From Oceanobacillus_B kapialis (GTDB lineage Bacteria > Bacillota > Bacilli > Bacillales > Amphibacillaceae), in assembly GCF_042685265.1 (NCBI RefSeq), contig NZ_JBHUMX010000044.1: a stretch of DNA of 64,000 bases; one strand, given 5' to 3'. Position numbers and translations under genes: made by a program. Under the pieces are notes generated by a model. That model searched no databases, was not told the DNA's origin, and saw nothing but the letters and a program-made list of their open reading frames with translations. Shown in pieces: positions 1 through 8,310 of the stretch (positions are counted from its first letter, which is position 1; each line of letters begins with the position of its first letter).

Positions 1-2
1 GT

Positions 3-1097
3 GAAATAATCCCAGAACAGCAAGGTGTTTTAGAGGAAATAGTGGCGCTGAATGAAACACTCATCACAGTAGTTATGCAGGACGCCCATCATCAGCTACA
101 TCTTTTTAAGAAAAGCGGAGAATATTTGCATGAGATTAAGCTGCCGATACTAGGCTCGTTAACCGATATTACGAGAAACAAAGAGGAGGATATCATTTAT
201 TTTGGGCTTACTTCCTTCCTTGAACCTACCACGGTTTATTCCTATAAGATAGAGCATGATAAGTTAGGAACTTTCGCCCAGTCAACCTTGGCTGTAGATA
301 CGGACCCATATAAAACGGTTCAAGTTTTTTACCCGTCCAAAGACGGCACCAAAATACCAATGTTCCTCACCTATCATAAAGACCTTGAGTTGAACGGACA
401 AAATCCTGTCTTGTTATACGGATATGGTGGTTTTAATGTGAGCATGACCCCTTCCTTTAACCCTGCTATTCTTCGTTGGCTGGACAAAGGCGGTATTTAT
501 GCTGTCGCCAATCTTCGCGGCGGGACAGAATATGGGGAAGCATGGCATAGAGCAGGAATGCTGGAAAATAAACAAAATGTATTTGATGATTTTATCTCTG
601 CTGGAGAATGGTTAATTGATAACAACTATACACGCAAAGATAAGCTTTCGATTATGGGTGGTTCGAATGGCGGTCTCCTTGTTGCAGCCTGTATGGTTCA
701 ACGCCCTGATCTTTTCGGTGCAGTGATTTGTCGTGTGCCCGTTATAGATATGCTTCGTTACCATATATTTACCATTGGGCGCTATTGGATCCCGGAGTAT
801 GGGAGTGCGGATAATGCAGATCAGTTCCCGTTCCTTTACGCCTACTCACCACTTCATAATGTGAAAGATGGTGCGAAATATCCACCCGTATTAATTGCAA
901 CAGCTGAAAGTGATGACAGAGTAGTTCCAGCTCATGCCAAAAAGTTTGCTGCGACATTAAAGGAGAAAGCACATAAGGATTCGACTGTAATCCTGCGCTT
1001 AGAAACCAAAGCTGGACATGGACTAGGAAAACCGACCTCCAAAATCATTGAAGAATGGGTCGATTTCTATGCATTTTTAGATAAAGAGCTTAGGTAA
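3..1097 (+). CDS. prolyl oligopeptidase family serine peptidase, 3' part only
   Basis: Cytoplasmic S9 peptidase that cleaves short peptides after proline. The frame is open from base 3 with no start, and upstream codons (EIIPEQQGVLEEI) continue the protein, so the gene enters from outside the window. The visible part holds the last blades of the beta-propeller followed by the alpha/beta-hydrolase domain. The nucleophile motif GGSNGG puts the catalytic Ser at codon 663-665. A downstream ESDDRVVP segment carries the Asp and the GHG near the C-terminus carries the His. The HIFTIGRYWIPEYG stretch is typical of true prolyl oligopeptidases rather than dipeptidyl peptidase IV. The gene is followed by a strong terminator. 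Family assignment is firm; substrate range is inferred from the family. Confidence 0.93.
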   Translation, partial: EIIPEQQGVLEEIVALNETLITVVMQDAHHQLHLFKKSGEYLHEIKLPILGSLTDITRNKEEDIIYFGLTSFLEPTTVYSYKIEHDKLGTFAQSTLAVDTDPYKTVQVFYPSKDGTKIPMFLTYHKDLELNGQNPVLLYGYGGFNVSMTPSFNPAILRWLDKGGIYAVANLRGGTEYGEAWHRAGMLENKQNVFDDFISAGEWLIDNNYTRKDKLSIMGGSNGGLLVAACMVQRPDLFGAVICRVPVIDMLRYHIFTIGRYWIPEYGSADNADQFPFLYAYSPLHNVKDGAKYPPVLIATAESDDRVVPAHAKKFAATLKEKAHKDSTVILRLETKAGHGLGKPTSKIIEEWVDFYAFLDKELR

Positions 1098-1108
1098 AGA
1101 CAACGCAA

Positions 1109-1146
1109 AGGACCGAACATTCATTTAAGAATGTTCGGTCTTTCTG
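1109..1146. terminator. bidirectional rho-independent terminator
   Basis: Perfect 12-bp stem GACCGAACATTC / GAATGTTCGGTC with a short loop and T runs on both sides. It lies between two convergent genes, the peptidase and the ABC permease, and can serve both. Confidence 0.9.
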
Positions 1147-1180
1147 TTATAGAAGCTATACATGCACAGATCATAAAACT

Positions 1181-1891
1181 CTAGGCATCCATTTCCTTCT
1201 TCTTATAAGTAAACGCAGTCAAGATGCTTGCCACTACAATCCAGGCAAGTATTACCGCAAAATAGCTCCACAAGTCTGCGAAACCCGCACCTGCTTCAAC
1301 GTCTTTTGCTAATTCAATTAGCTGTGTACTAGGCAAGTATTCAATAAAAGTAAGGGCCGGATATTCCTCAATAAAGCTAACGAACAACGATGCAAAGGAA
1401 AACAAAAACATGACAGGCAATGATAATACGGACGCTTCCACTACTGACTTGGTCAATAGCCCCATCAATGTCCCGACAGCAATGTAAAAGAGGCAAGAAA
1501 GTAAAATTGCTGCTCCTACTAAAACGTAATTGGCTGGCTCATATCCAGTTAAATAAGCACAGAGCACTATTGTTACAACCGTTAAAACCAAGGTAACGGT
1601 GCTTTTTCCACCAAGTATTTCTGGTAAAGTCGCGGGTGATAACATCAAACCACGTAGCGTGTTTTTTTCCTTTTCTTCGGCTATGATCGCACTTTGCACA
1701 AACACTCCTACTGCTGCAAAAGCTAGGTTAATAATTAAATAGTGCATATCAATCGTTACGTCGTCCATTCTCCCGTAAAAGATTGCCAGAACCAGTGGCA
1801 TAAGCATCGTTGATGTAATCATCATATTTTTTGATAAATCTTTCATATCTTTTTGAATAATGGCATAAAATCGCTTCAATGAAAATGTCAT
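1181..1891 (-). CDS. ABC-2 type transporter permease (NatB-like)
   Basis: Membrane component of an ABC exporter, 236 aa with about six hydrophobic segments. The N-terminal part (KDMKDLSKNMMI) and the EEKEKNTLRGLMLSPA loop are typical of ABC-2 permeases of the NatB/drug-export class. It overlaps the upstream ATPase gene by 4 bases, so the two are translationally coupled. A regulator with a LytTR domain lies immediately upstream. LytTR-controlled NatAB-type exporters are known in Bacillus, where they affect sodium or drug efflux. The substrate cannot be read from sequence. It ends in a strong shared terminator. Confidence 0.85.
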   Translation of the reverse strand: MTFSLKRFYAIIQKDMKDLSKNMMITSTMLMPLVLAIFYGRMDDVTIDMHYLIINLAFAAVGVFVQSAIIAEEKEKNTLRGLMLSPATLPEILGGKSTVTLVLTVVTIVLCAYLTGYEPANYVLVGAAILLSCLFYIAVGTLMGLLTKSVVEASVLSLPVMFLFSFASLFVSFIEEYPALTFIEYLPSTQLIELAKDVEAGAGFADLWSYFAVILAWIVVASILTAFTYKKKEMDA

Positions 1892-2736
1892 ACTAATTCC
1901 CTCCCTGTTACTTCTACAAAAATATCTCCTAATGTTGGTTCATTTGAATGTATGGACACAACTTCTCCAGACGCCATTCGCTCATAGATTTCTTTTGCCC
2001 CTTCTGGACCACCAGGCAAGCTGATCGTGCTACCATCCTTTAATTCCAGTGAAACAGTATTTTCTGCAAACTGTCTGCGCAAAGCCTTTGGTTTATCGAG
2101 AAGCTGAATTTTCCCTTTATGAAGGAAGGCAACGCGGTCACAAAGACTTTCTGCCTCACTCATGTCATGGGTCGTTAGGAATATTGTCGTTCCTTTACGG
2201 TTCAACTCACGCAGACCCTGGTGAATGTGCTTCGAGTTTGCAGGATCGAGCGCAGAGGTTGGTTCATCTAAAAATAACAGATCTGGCTCATGCAAAAGGG
2301 CCCTAGCCAAGGTAACACGCTGGATCATCCCTTTTGATAATTTGGCCACATTCTTTTTTCTTTCACCTGACAAGCTGACCATTTCCAATACTTCTGAGAT
2401 GCGTATTGTCGGTACATCATAAAGCTGGCAATAGAGTTTTAAATTTTCTTCAATGGTAAGTCGCTGATACAGTCCACTGTTATCTGTGATTACCCCAAAC
2501 CTTCTGCGATGTTCAGGTTTTTTCAAGGAAGCTGCTGGCCTTCCAAAAACAGAAGCTACCCCTGAAGTGTGGGTAAGTTGTCCTGTTAGAATTTTTATTG
2601 TAGTCGTTTTCCCTGATCCACTTGGTCCAAGAAAACCAAACGTTTCTCCTTTTTGTACAGAAAAATTTACGTCCTCCAGTGCTGTTTGATTTCCAAAAAT
2701 CTTGGCGAGTGACTTCACTTGTATAATGTTTTCCAT
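1888..2736 (-). CDS. ABC transporter ATP-binding protein
   Basis: Cytoplasmic ATPase partner of the downstream ABC-2 permease, 282 aa. Walker A GPSGSGKT lies at about 37-44, the signature LSKGM at about 133-137, and Walker B LLFLDEP at about 153-159, followed by the TTHDMSEAE switch His. The C-terminal 70 residues match the extension found in DrrA/NatA-type exporters. The gene overlaps the permease start by 4 bases. About 80 bp upstream of its ATG sits a pair of direct repeats spaced 21 bp apart, likely targets of the LytTR protein encoded just upstream. Confidence 0.9.
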   Translation of the reverse strand: MENIIQVKSLAKIFGNQTALEDVNFSVQKGETFGFLGPSGSGKTTTIKILTGQLTHTSGVASVFGRPAASLKKPEHRRRFGVITDNSGLYQRLTIEENLKLYCQLYDVPTIRISEVLEMVSLSGERKKNVAKLSKGMIQRVTLARALLHEPDLLFLDEPTSALDPANSKHIHQGLRELNRKGTTIFLTTHDMSEAESLCDRVAFLHKGKIQLLDKPKALRRQFAENTVSLELKDGSTISLPGGPEGAKEIYERMASGEVVSIHSNEPTLGDIFVEVTGRELV

Positions 2737-2815
2737 TCGTTTTCCTCCCAGTTGTTGTTGTTTTGCTATATCTCAACTATAGAAGGAAAATCGCGTTAAA
2801 TCAGCACTTTTTCCG

Positions 2816-2846
2816 TGAATGGAGCAAATAAGGGGATGAATGGAGC
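2816..2846 (-). promoter_or_regulatory. direct-repeat pair, candidate LytTR operator
   Basis: TGAATGGAGC occurs at 2816-2825 and again at 2837-2846, exactly 21 bp apart and in the same orientation. On the transcribed strand each reads GCTCCATTCA. LytTR-domain regulators typically bind two direct repeats about two helical turns apart. The pair abuts the stop codon of the LytTR gene and lies 80-110 bp upstream of the ABC ATPase start, so regulation of the transporter genes by their neighbour is the simplest reading. Confidence 0.55.
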
Positions 2847-3893
2847 TTATTTTAGGCCCAACATTTCCTTTAATTGCGTCATTTTTGTTTTGGAAAGTGG
2901 AATAGATGATTTTGCTTTATCATCTAAAATGAGACTATAACTATTTCTTGTCCATGTGATCACTTCCCGGACTTTTTGCAGGTTCACAATATAAGACCGA
3001 TGGCAACGAAAGAATCCGACATGTTGAAGTCGACTCTCCAATTCATTTAGCGTAAACAGGCAAGGAAATGATTCACCTTTAATATAGATATAGGATTGAC
3101 CTTCCATGCTTTCCACATAATCAATTTCCTGTGGATCAAATAAAACAATCTTTTCATTTACCTTTGTTGGTATTTTATTGAATTGGAAAGGGTTTATGTT
3201 TTCCTCTTCGTTATCCACTTCGTGTTCTAATTCTTCTTTAGTATTATCCTCCTCGGCAACCTGTACAGTATGAAGACCGTTTTCATCCAGACGAAATACT
3301 TGATCTGCTATGGTTAATGCACTCTCCAAATTACCTGTGAGGATTAAACTGGTCGTTCCTTTCTTCTGTTGCTTTTTTAACAAGTTAATGAATACTCGCC
3401 TTGTTTCCATATCCACGTTTAAGTCTGGTTCTTCAAAGATAACGATATTTGCATTTTGAATGATCATTCTGCCAAAATGTACCCTTCTTTTTTCTGAGTC
3501 ACTTAGATTCCGAATCCTCACCCGCCTTTTTTCCTGTAGCTGGGTTTCACTAATCACCTCATCCATTCGGCTACTTGAGTCATATAGCTTTATGATAAAC
3601 GTAAAATAATCTTCTACTTTTAACCTCTCATACATCCCTTCTTCATAAAAAAAGAAATTGATAGCGGACATATATGCTTTTTTATCTTCTTCTATCGTTT
3701 TTCCATGTATTGAAATTTTCCCGCTAGAAGCTATTGTCTTCCCTCCTAAAAGGTCGAGGAGCATTTTTCGCACATTTAGCGTTGAATAGATAGCTGTAAT
3801 GTCCCCTTTACCTAAGGTAAGATCAAAAGCTGAGAAAAGTAGGTTATCCTTTGTATGTTTCTCAATATTGCTGAATATCAGCCCTTCTGACAT
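2847..3893 (-). CDS. degenerate ABC-ATPase domain fused to LytTR DNA-binding domain
   Basis: Regulator of 348 aa. The first two thirds follow the ABC-ATPase fold: a signature-like LSDSEKRR and a Walker-B-like NIVIFEEP are present. The expected Walker A reads IYSTLNVRKMLLDLL, with no GxxGxGK[S/T], so ATP hydrolysis is doubtful. An acidic linker leads to a C-terminal LytTR domain of about 100 residues (FFRCHRSYIVNLQKV and related motifs). Such ABC/LytTR fusions beside ABC-2 exporters are known in Firmicutes but little studied. The start at 3893 is chosen because AGGA lies 10 bases upstream. The longer frame up to 4013 would overlap the divergent dehydrogenase. It probably controls the two downstream transporter genes. 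Confidence 0.82.
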   Translation of the reverse strand: MSEGLIFSNIEKHTKDNLLFSAFDLTLGKGDITAIYSTLNVRKMLLDLLGGKTIASSGKISIHGKTIEEDKKAYMSAINFFFYEEGMYERLKVEDYFTFIIKLYDSSSRMDEVISETQLQEKRRVRIRNLSDSEKRRVHFGRMIIQNANIVIFEEPDLNVDMETRRVFINLLKKQQKKGTTSLILTGNLESALTIADQVFRLDENGLHTVQVAEEDNTKEELEHEVDNEEENINPFQFNKIPTKVNEKIVLFDPQEIDYVESMEGQSYIYIKGESFPCLFTLNELESRLQHVGFFRCHRSYIVNLQKVREVITWTRNSYSLILDDKAKSSIPLSKTKMTQLKEMLGLK

Positions 3894-3983
3894 GTTCATC
3901 ACATCCTGATAATAATCGGTCTTGTTTAATAGTACTAAATATCGGAAATATTCTCTATAACTTATTTTAAAGGATGTGACGTA

Positions 3984-5117
3984 ATGAAAGCTGTAACATA
4001 CCAAGGAAAACAATCAATGGTTGGAAAAGAAGTACCTACTCCGGAGATCCAGGAGAACACGGATATGATCATACGCATTACGGCAAGCGGAATTTGCGGT
4101 TCCGACCTGCACCTTTATCATGGAGGGGTCGAGCCAGAAATCGACTACGTGGTAGGCCATGAACCGATGGGCATTGTAGAGGAAGTTGGTTCGGAAGTAA
4201 AAAACCTGAAAAAGGGAGACCGAGTTGTCATTCCATTTAATATTGGTTGTGGCGAATGCTTTTTCTGTAAAAACCAAATGGAAAGCCAATGTGATGAATC
4301 AAATCCACATGGCGAAGTAGGTGGGTTATTTGGCTTTACGGAACAAAACGGCGGATATCCAGGTGGACAGGCAGAATATCTGCGCGTACCATATGCTGAC
4401 TTCACTTCTTTTAAAGTACCAGAATCCAGCGAATTAGATGATGAACAGGTACTATTATTATCTGACGTTATCCCAACCGCGTATTGGAGTGTAGAAAACG
4501 GCGGGGTAAAAGAAGGAGACACCGTCATTGTGCTTGGTTCTGGCCCTGTAGGCTTAATGGCACAGAAGTTTGCCTGGTTAAAAGGTGCAAAACGTGTCAT
4601 TTCTGTTGATCAAATGGGCTACCGTTTAGACCACGCTGCTAAAACAAATAATGTCGAGACGTTTAATTTTAAAGAAAATGAAAATATAGGCGAATTATTG
4701 CATGAAGAAACAAAAGGTGGAGCAGATGTAGTCATCGACTGTGTAGGTATGGATGGTACAGTACCACCTAAAACTGAATTCGGATCTGAAATGGATAACC
4801 AATTCGGAACCATTAGCCCAATTGTTACGGCATCAAAAGCTGTAAGGAAATTCGGTACTGTACAATTAACAGGCGTTTATGGAACAGATGCTAATAGCTT
4901 CCCCCTAGGAGATTTCTTCACAAGAAATGTTGGGCTTACAATGGGGCAAGCGCCTGTTATCCATATGATGCCGAAGCTGTATGATATGATCGAACAGGGG
5001 AAATTTGACCCGACAGATTTGATTACCCACAAAATGTCTATAGATGATGCAGATAAAGCTTATGATATGTTTGATAAAAAAGAGGATGGTAGTATTAAAG
5101 TGATTTTTAAACCTTAA
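3984..5117 (+). CDS. zinc-dependent alcohol dehydrogenase, AdhB-like
   Basis: Medium-chain dehydrogenase of 377 aa, NAD(P)-linked oxidation of an alcohol or hydroxymethyl compound in the cytoplasm. The catalytic zinc ligands lie in ICGSDLH and GHEP. Structural-zinc cysteines form CGECFFCKNQMESQC at about 92-106, and the Rossmann motif is VLGSGPVGLMAQ. The sequence is very close to the B. subtilis AdhB/FdhA-like group, including the GGYPGGQAEYLRVP segment. The start has AAAGGATGTGACGTA upstream. It is divergent from the LytTR regulator with little space between the genes. The true substrate is unknown; glutathione-independent formaldehyde dehydrogenase is the nearest characterised relative. 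Confidence 0.88.
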   Translation: MKAVTYQGKQSMVGKEVPTPEIQENTDMIIRITASGICGSDLHLYHGGVEPEIDYVVGHEPMGIVEEVGSEVKNLKKGDRVVIPFNIGCGECFFCKNQMESQCDESNPHGEVGGLFGFTEQNGGYPGGQAEYLRVPYADFTSFKVPESSELDDEQVLLLSDVIPTAYWSVENGGVKEGDTVIVLGSGPVGLMAQKFAWLKGAKRVISVDQMGYRLDHAAKTNNVETFNFKENENIGELLHEETKGGADVVIDCVGMDGTVPPKTEFGSEMDNQFGTISPIVTASKAVRKFGTVQLTGVYGTDANSFPLGDFFTRNVGLTMGQAPVIHMMPKLYDMIEQGKFDPTDLITHKMSIDDADKAYDMFDKKEDGSIKVIFKP

Positions 5118-5169
5118 TTTCTATCCATCTGCTCATGACAAAATGGTAATAGTCTGTTAATCTATAATC

Positions 5170-5186
5170 AACGGTACATTACCGTT
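5170..5186. promoter_or_regulatory. perfect dyad ahead of the thiamin operon
   Basis: AACGGTA cat TACCGTT is a perfect 7-bp inverted repeat with a 3-base spacer. It sits just after a TATAAT-like hexamer (5163-5168) and before the TPP aptamer, and has no T run. It could be an operator or the initially transcribed region of the thi leader; its binder is unknown. Confidence 0.35.
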
Positions 5187-5204
5187 ACTAATTTTATACG
5201 AAGA

Positions 5205-5305
5205 AGACTACTAGGGGGGCCCGATAATGCCGGGCTGAGAGGTTAGCACAGAAGCTACCGACTCTTATGAACCTGATCTGGTTAATACCAGCGGAGGGAA
5301 GTAGT
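5205..5305 (+). promoter_or_regulatory. TPP riboswitch (THI box)
   Basis: The aptamer shows the conserved THI elements in order: the GGGGGGCCC start, CTGAGAGG at 5234-5241, and the core CTTATGAACCTGATCTGGTTAATACC with GCGGAGGGAAGT at 5291-5302. It precedes five thiamin genes and is followed by an intrinsic terminator at 5338-5368, so it should stop transcription when thiamin pyrophosphate binds. Confidence 0.97.
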
Positions 5306-5337
5306 GGACAAAACGTCTATTCTATTTTCAATTGCCA

Positions 5338-5368
5338 AAGTCAGGTCCCCTTGTGACCTGGCTTTTTT
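5338..5368 (+). terminator. expression-platform terminator of the TPP riboswitch
   Basis: Stem AGTCAGGTC / GACCTGGCT with loop CCCTTGT, followed by a T run, lies 35 bases after the aptamer and 115 bases before thiW. The arrangement matches transcription-attenuating TPP switches of Firmicutes. Confidence 0.9.
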
Positions 5369-5393
5369 GTATTGCCTAAAGGTGTTAGTCAAA

Positions 5394-5425
5394 CAAAAGC
5401 GTAAGCGTCTGTTTAGGTGCTGGAC
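5394..5425. repeat. short deleted copy of a dispersed intergenic repeat
   Basis: AAAAGCGtaAGCGtCTGTTTAG followed directly by gtGCTGGAC joins the left and right ends of the longer element at 53540-53815, with the middle missing. It sits between the thi terminator and thiW. Confidence 0.5.
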
Positions 5426-5482
5426 GTATTGTTCTTCTTAGGAATGATACGTAGTCTTTTCTTCGGAAGAAAGGAGGTTACC

Positions 5483-5977
5483 ATGAAAAAAATACATTTG
5501 CTTACCATGATGGCCGTGCTTGTTGCTATAGGGACAATTGGATCTCAATTCCTTTGGTTTCCTGCTGGGATTGCAAAAGCTTATCCTGTACAGCATGCGG
5601 TGAACGTTATTGCAGCGGTTTTATTAGGACCTGGTCCAGCAGTTGGCATTGCCATTGTAATTGGCTTAATTCGAAACATGCTTGGTCTTGGCACATTGCT
5701 CGCATTTCCTGGTGGGATGATAGGCGCTTTTCTTGCAGGTATTCTGTATAAAAAACTTGAGAAGAAACGCTGGGCAGCTGCAGGTGAGATGATTGGAACA
5801 GGAATAGTCGGCTCTCTATTCGCTGTGCCGTTCTCCACCATTTTACTAGGAAATGCTGTCGGGGCATTCTTCTTCATGCCATCTTTTCTTGTCAGCAGTA
5901 TTACCGGTGCGTTCATTGGTTTATTTATTGTCTCTCGCCTAAATCAGCGTGCTATTACCAGAATACAAGAAACGTAG
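5483..5977 (+). CDS. thiW: ThiW, thiamin-precursor (thiazole) ECF transporter S component
   Basis: Small integral membrane substrate-binding subunit, 164 aa with about five hydrophobic segments, that works with a shared energy-coupling module encoded elsewhere. ThiW is linked to uptake of hydroxyethylthiazole. The start is set at the ATG preceded by AAAGGAGGTTACC. The sequence opens MKKIHLLTMMAVLVAIGT and includes the conserved FPAGIAKAYPVQHAVNVI segment and an FPGGMIGAF motif. First gene after the TPP riboswitch, consistent with delivering the thiazole used by ThiM further down the operon. Confidence 0.93.
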   Translation: MKKIHLLTMMAVLVAIGTIGSQFLWFPAGIAKAYPVQHAVNVIAAVLLGPGPAVGIAIVIGLIRNMLGLGTLLAFPGGMIGAFLAGILYKKLEKKRWAAAGEMIGTGIVGSLFAVPFSTILLGNAVGAFFFMPSFLVSSITGAFIGLFIVSRLNQRAITRIQET

Positions 5978-6038
5978 GCAAGGCCTAAATGAATTTGCGA
6001 AATCGATGACTTATTCATAAAAAAAGGAGGAAATTTTT

Positions 6039-6725
6039 ATGAGCTTTTCAGAACAGTTACGAAAAGAAAATGATGATTTGTTTGAAGCAATTTTTCATCA
6101 CCCTTTTGTACAGGGGGTTGGAAAAGGAGATATTTCAAAAGAAGCGCTAGCCCACTATGTGAAGGCAGATTTTGAATATTTGAATGCTTTTATGCAAATC
6201 TACGGTATTGCGTTGGCCAAGTCACAGAATCGGGAGGATATTGCTTACTTTTTTGACCAAATAAAATTTGTGCTTCACGATGAAATTCATCCACACAGGA
6301 ATTTCTGTGAGCACATCGGTGTCAAGTATGAAAATTTGCAAGGCCACCCACTTCCACCAACTGCAGACCATTACATTAAACATATGATGTACCATGCACA
6401 AATGGGATCGCCTGGAGAGATTCTTGCAGCCTTACTTCCTTGCCCGTGGACGTATTGGGAAATTGGTCAGACATTAATGAAAGAATTTGAACCAAGTATA
6501 GAGCACCCTTTTTACGATTGGATCTCTTTTTACGTTGGAGAAGAAATCGAGCACACGACCAATGAATTACGCACTCGTCTCGATCAATTTGCTGCTAATA
6601 GTTCTCCTGAAGAAAAGGAAAAAATGAAAGACGCATTTCGTAAGAGCTGCCAGTTAGAATTAAAATTTTGGGAAATGGCTTACACTCTCGAGGAGTGGCC
6701 ATTTGCTGTAAAGGAGCTTAGCTGA
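6039..6725 (+). CDS. tenA: thiaminase II (aminopyrimidine aminohydrolase)
   Basis: TenA, 228 aa, hydrolyses aminomethylpyrimidine from degraded thiamin to hydroxymethylpyrimidine (HMP) for salvage. The active-site Cys is in ALLPCPWTYWEIG at about residue 130-142; the early Asp in KADFEYLNAF and a late Glu in the helical C-terminus complete the family pattern. The ribosome site AAAGGAGG precedes the ATG. The stop overlaps the thiD start by one base (TGATG), so translation is coupled. With ThiD it forms the pyrimidine branch of salvage. Confidence 0.95.
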   Translation: MSFSEQLRKENDDLFEAIFHHPFVQGVGKGDISKEALAHYVKADFEYLNAFMQIYGIALAKSQNREDIAYFFDQIKFVLHDEIHPHRNFCEHIGVKYENLQGHPLPPTADHYIKHMMYHAQMGSPGEILAALLPCPWTYWEIGQTLMKEFEPSIEHPFYDWISFYVGEEIEHTTNELRTRLDQFAANSSPEEKEKMKDAFRKSCQLELKFWEMAYTLEEWPFAVKELS

Positions 6726-7537
6726 TGACATACGTACCGTGCGCCTTAACCATTGCGGGCACTGACCCAAGCGGAGGTGCTGGCATTCAAGCAGATTTAA
6801 AGACATTTCAGGAATTAAAAACATATGGTATGTCTGTCATCACCTCTGTCGTAGCGCAAAACACCACAGGCGTGCAGGATATAAACCATCTTTCTGTTGC
6901 ATTTATCGAACAGCAGCTTGAGTCGGTTTTTTCCGACATGCCAGTACACGCCCTGAAAACAGGAATGATTGCCAATGAGGCAATGATGCGAGCAGTAGCC
7001 GCACGTCTTGCGAGCGTAGATGCCGCCTATGTAATGGATCCTGTTATGGTAGCAACAAGTGGCGATTCCTTAATTGATGAGGAAGCGCGGCAATTTTTAA
7101 AAAAAGAACTGCTCCCACTCACAACCATTGTGACGCCAAACTTGCCTGAAACTGAATTTATAACAGGGAGAAAGATAGAGACAACAGAAGATATGAAAGA
7201 TGCTGCTGCTTTTATTGTAGATGAATTACATGCTGGCGCAGCACTTATTAAGGGAGGACATTTACAAGGAGAAGCAGTAGATTTCCTTTATGATGGCCAC
7301 CAGATTCATATGTATTCCGAGGAACGTATCCCTACAAAAAATACGCACGGGACAGGATGCACCTATTCTGCCGCCATAACAGCAAATTTAAGCAAAGGGC
7401 TACCACTCCATGAAGCTGTCAGACAAGCAAAAAGGTTTGTGACTGCAGCAATACGAAGCTCTTTTGACATAGGTTCAGGAAATGGCCCAACAAATCATTG
7501 GGCTAGTAGAACAAAGGAGGAACAAAGAAGCGAATGA
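6725..7537 (+). CDS. thiD: hydroxymethylpyrimidine / HMP-phosphate kinase
   Basis: 270 aa ribokinase-fold enzyme that phosphorylates HMP and HMP-phosphate to HMP-PP, the pyrimidine donor for ThiE. The N-terminal IAGTDPSGGAGIQADLK and the C-terminal anion-hole motif THGTGCTYSAAI with the catalytic Asp are intact. PdxK-type relatives exist, but the thi operon setting makes ThiD clear. It starts one base inside the tenA stop and overlaps thiM by 4 bases. Confidence 0.96.
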   Translation: MTYVPCALTIAGTDPSGGAGIQADLKTFQELKTYGMSVITSVVAQNTTGVQDINHLSVAFIEQQLESVFSDMPVHALKTGMIANEAMMRAVAARLASVDAAYVMDPVMVATSGDSLIDEEARQFLKKELLPLTTIVTPNLPETEFITGRKIETTEDMKDAAAFIVDELHAGAALIKGGHLQGEAVDFLYDGHQIHMYSEERIPTKNTHGTGCTYSAAITANLSKGLPLHEAVRQAKRFVTAAIRSSFDIGSGNGPTNHWASRTKEEQRSE

Positions 7538-8310
7538 ATGCAGATATTATAAAAGACGTTAGAAGGACCAAACCGCTTATTCACCATTTGACCAATCAGG
7601 TTGTCATGAATTTTACGGCAAATGGCCTGCTTGCTTTCGGCGGTGCTCCTGTCATGGCAAAAGCAGAGGAAGAAGCAGCAGATATGGCTACTGCAGCTAA
7701 TGGCGTTTTAATTAACATTGGCACATTAACCTCCGCAGAATTACCGGCTATGATCAAGGCCGCGGTGGCAGCCAATCAAAAAGGAATCCCTGTTGTTTTA
7801 GACCCTGTTGGAGTAGCAGCAACTTCCTTTCGCATGGACGCTGTAAAACAGCTTACTGAGGAAATTCAGTTTACCGCTATTAAAGGAAATGCAGGTGAAA
7901 TGGCTCATCTTGTGCAAACTCCATGGGAAACAAAGGGAGTCGACTCTATTGGAAAAGGTGATGCAAAGGAAGTAGCCAAGAAAGTCGCAGACACCTTACA
8001 AACATCCGCTGTTGTCACAGGGGAAACAGATTATATTTATACAAACGGAAAACTGTTCAGCAACCAATCTGGTGATCCATTATTAGGTAGCATTACAGGT
8101 GCAGGCTGTTTACTAGGGTCGATTATGACAGCTTGTTTGACTACCGATCACAATACGGAAGATTGCCTCAAAACCGCTGTATCTTTTTACGGATTAGCTG
8201 CCTCCTATGCAGCAAATCAACAACAAGTACAGGGACCAGGTAGCTTCTTACCTGCGTTTATAGACGCCCTGTCGATGGATGTGCAAACACTAGAAGAAAG
8301 GGAGAGTTAA
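7534..8310 (+). CDS. thiM: hydroxyethylthiazole kinase
   Basis: 258 aa kinase that phosphorylates hydroxyethylthiazole, the salvaged thiazole half of thiamin. Family motifs are visible: HHLTNQVVMNFTANGLLA at the N-terminus, VLDPVGVAATSFR mid-protein, and the active-site GSITGAGCLLGSI with Cys near residue 195. Overlaps thiD by 4 bases (ATGA) and ends directly before the thiE ATG. It gives the second substrate for ThiE. No thiC or thiG is present in this operon, so it is a salvage set. Confidence 0.96.
   Translation: MNADIIKDVRRTKPLIHHLTNQVVMNFTANGLLAFGGAPVMAKAEEEAADMATAANGVLINIGTLTSAELPAMIKAAVAANQKGIPVVLDPVGVAATSFRMDAVKQLTEEIQFTAIKGNAGEMAHLVQTPWETKGVDSIGKGDAKEVAKKVADTLQTSAVVTGETDYIYTNGKLFSNQSGDPLLGSITGAGCLLGSIMTACLTTDHNTEDCLKTAVSFYGLAASYAANQQQVQGPGSFLPAFIDALSMDVQTLEERES

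Noticed and set aside
4145..4600. 151-aa frame antisense to the alcohol dehydrogenase
   Set aside because: Mirror of codon bias in the real gene; no start signal and no domain.
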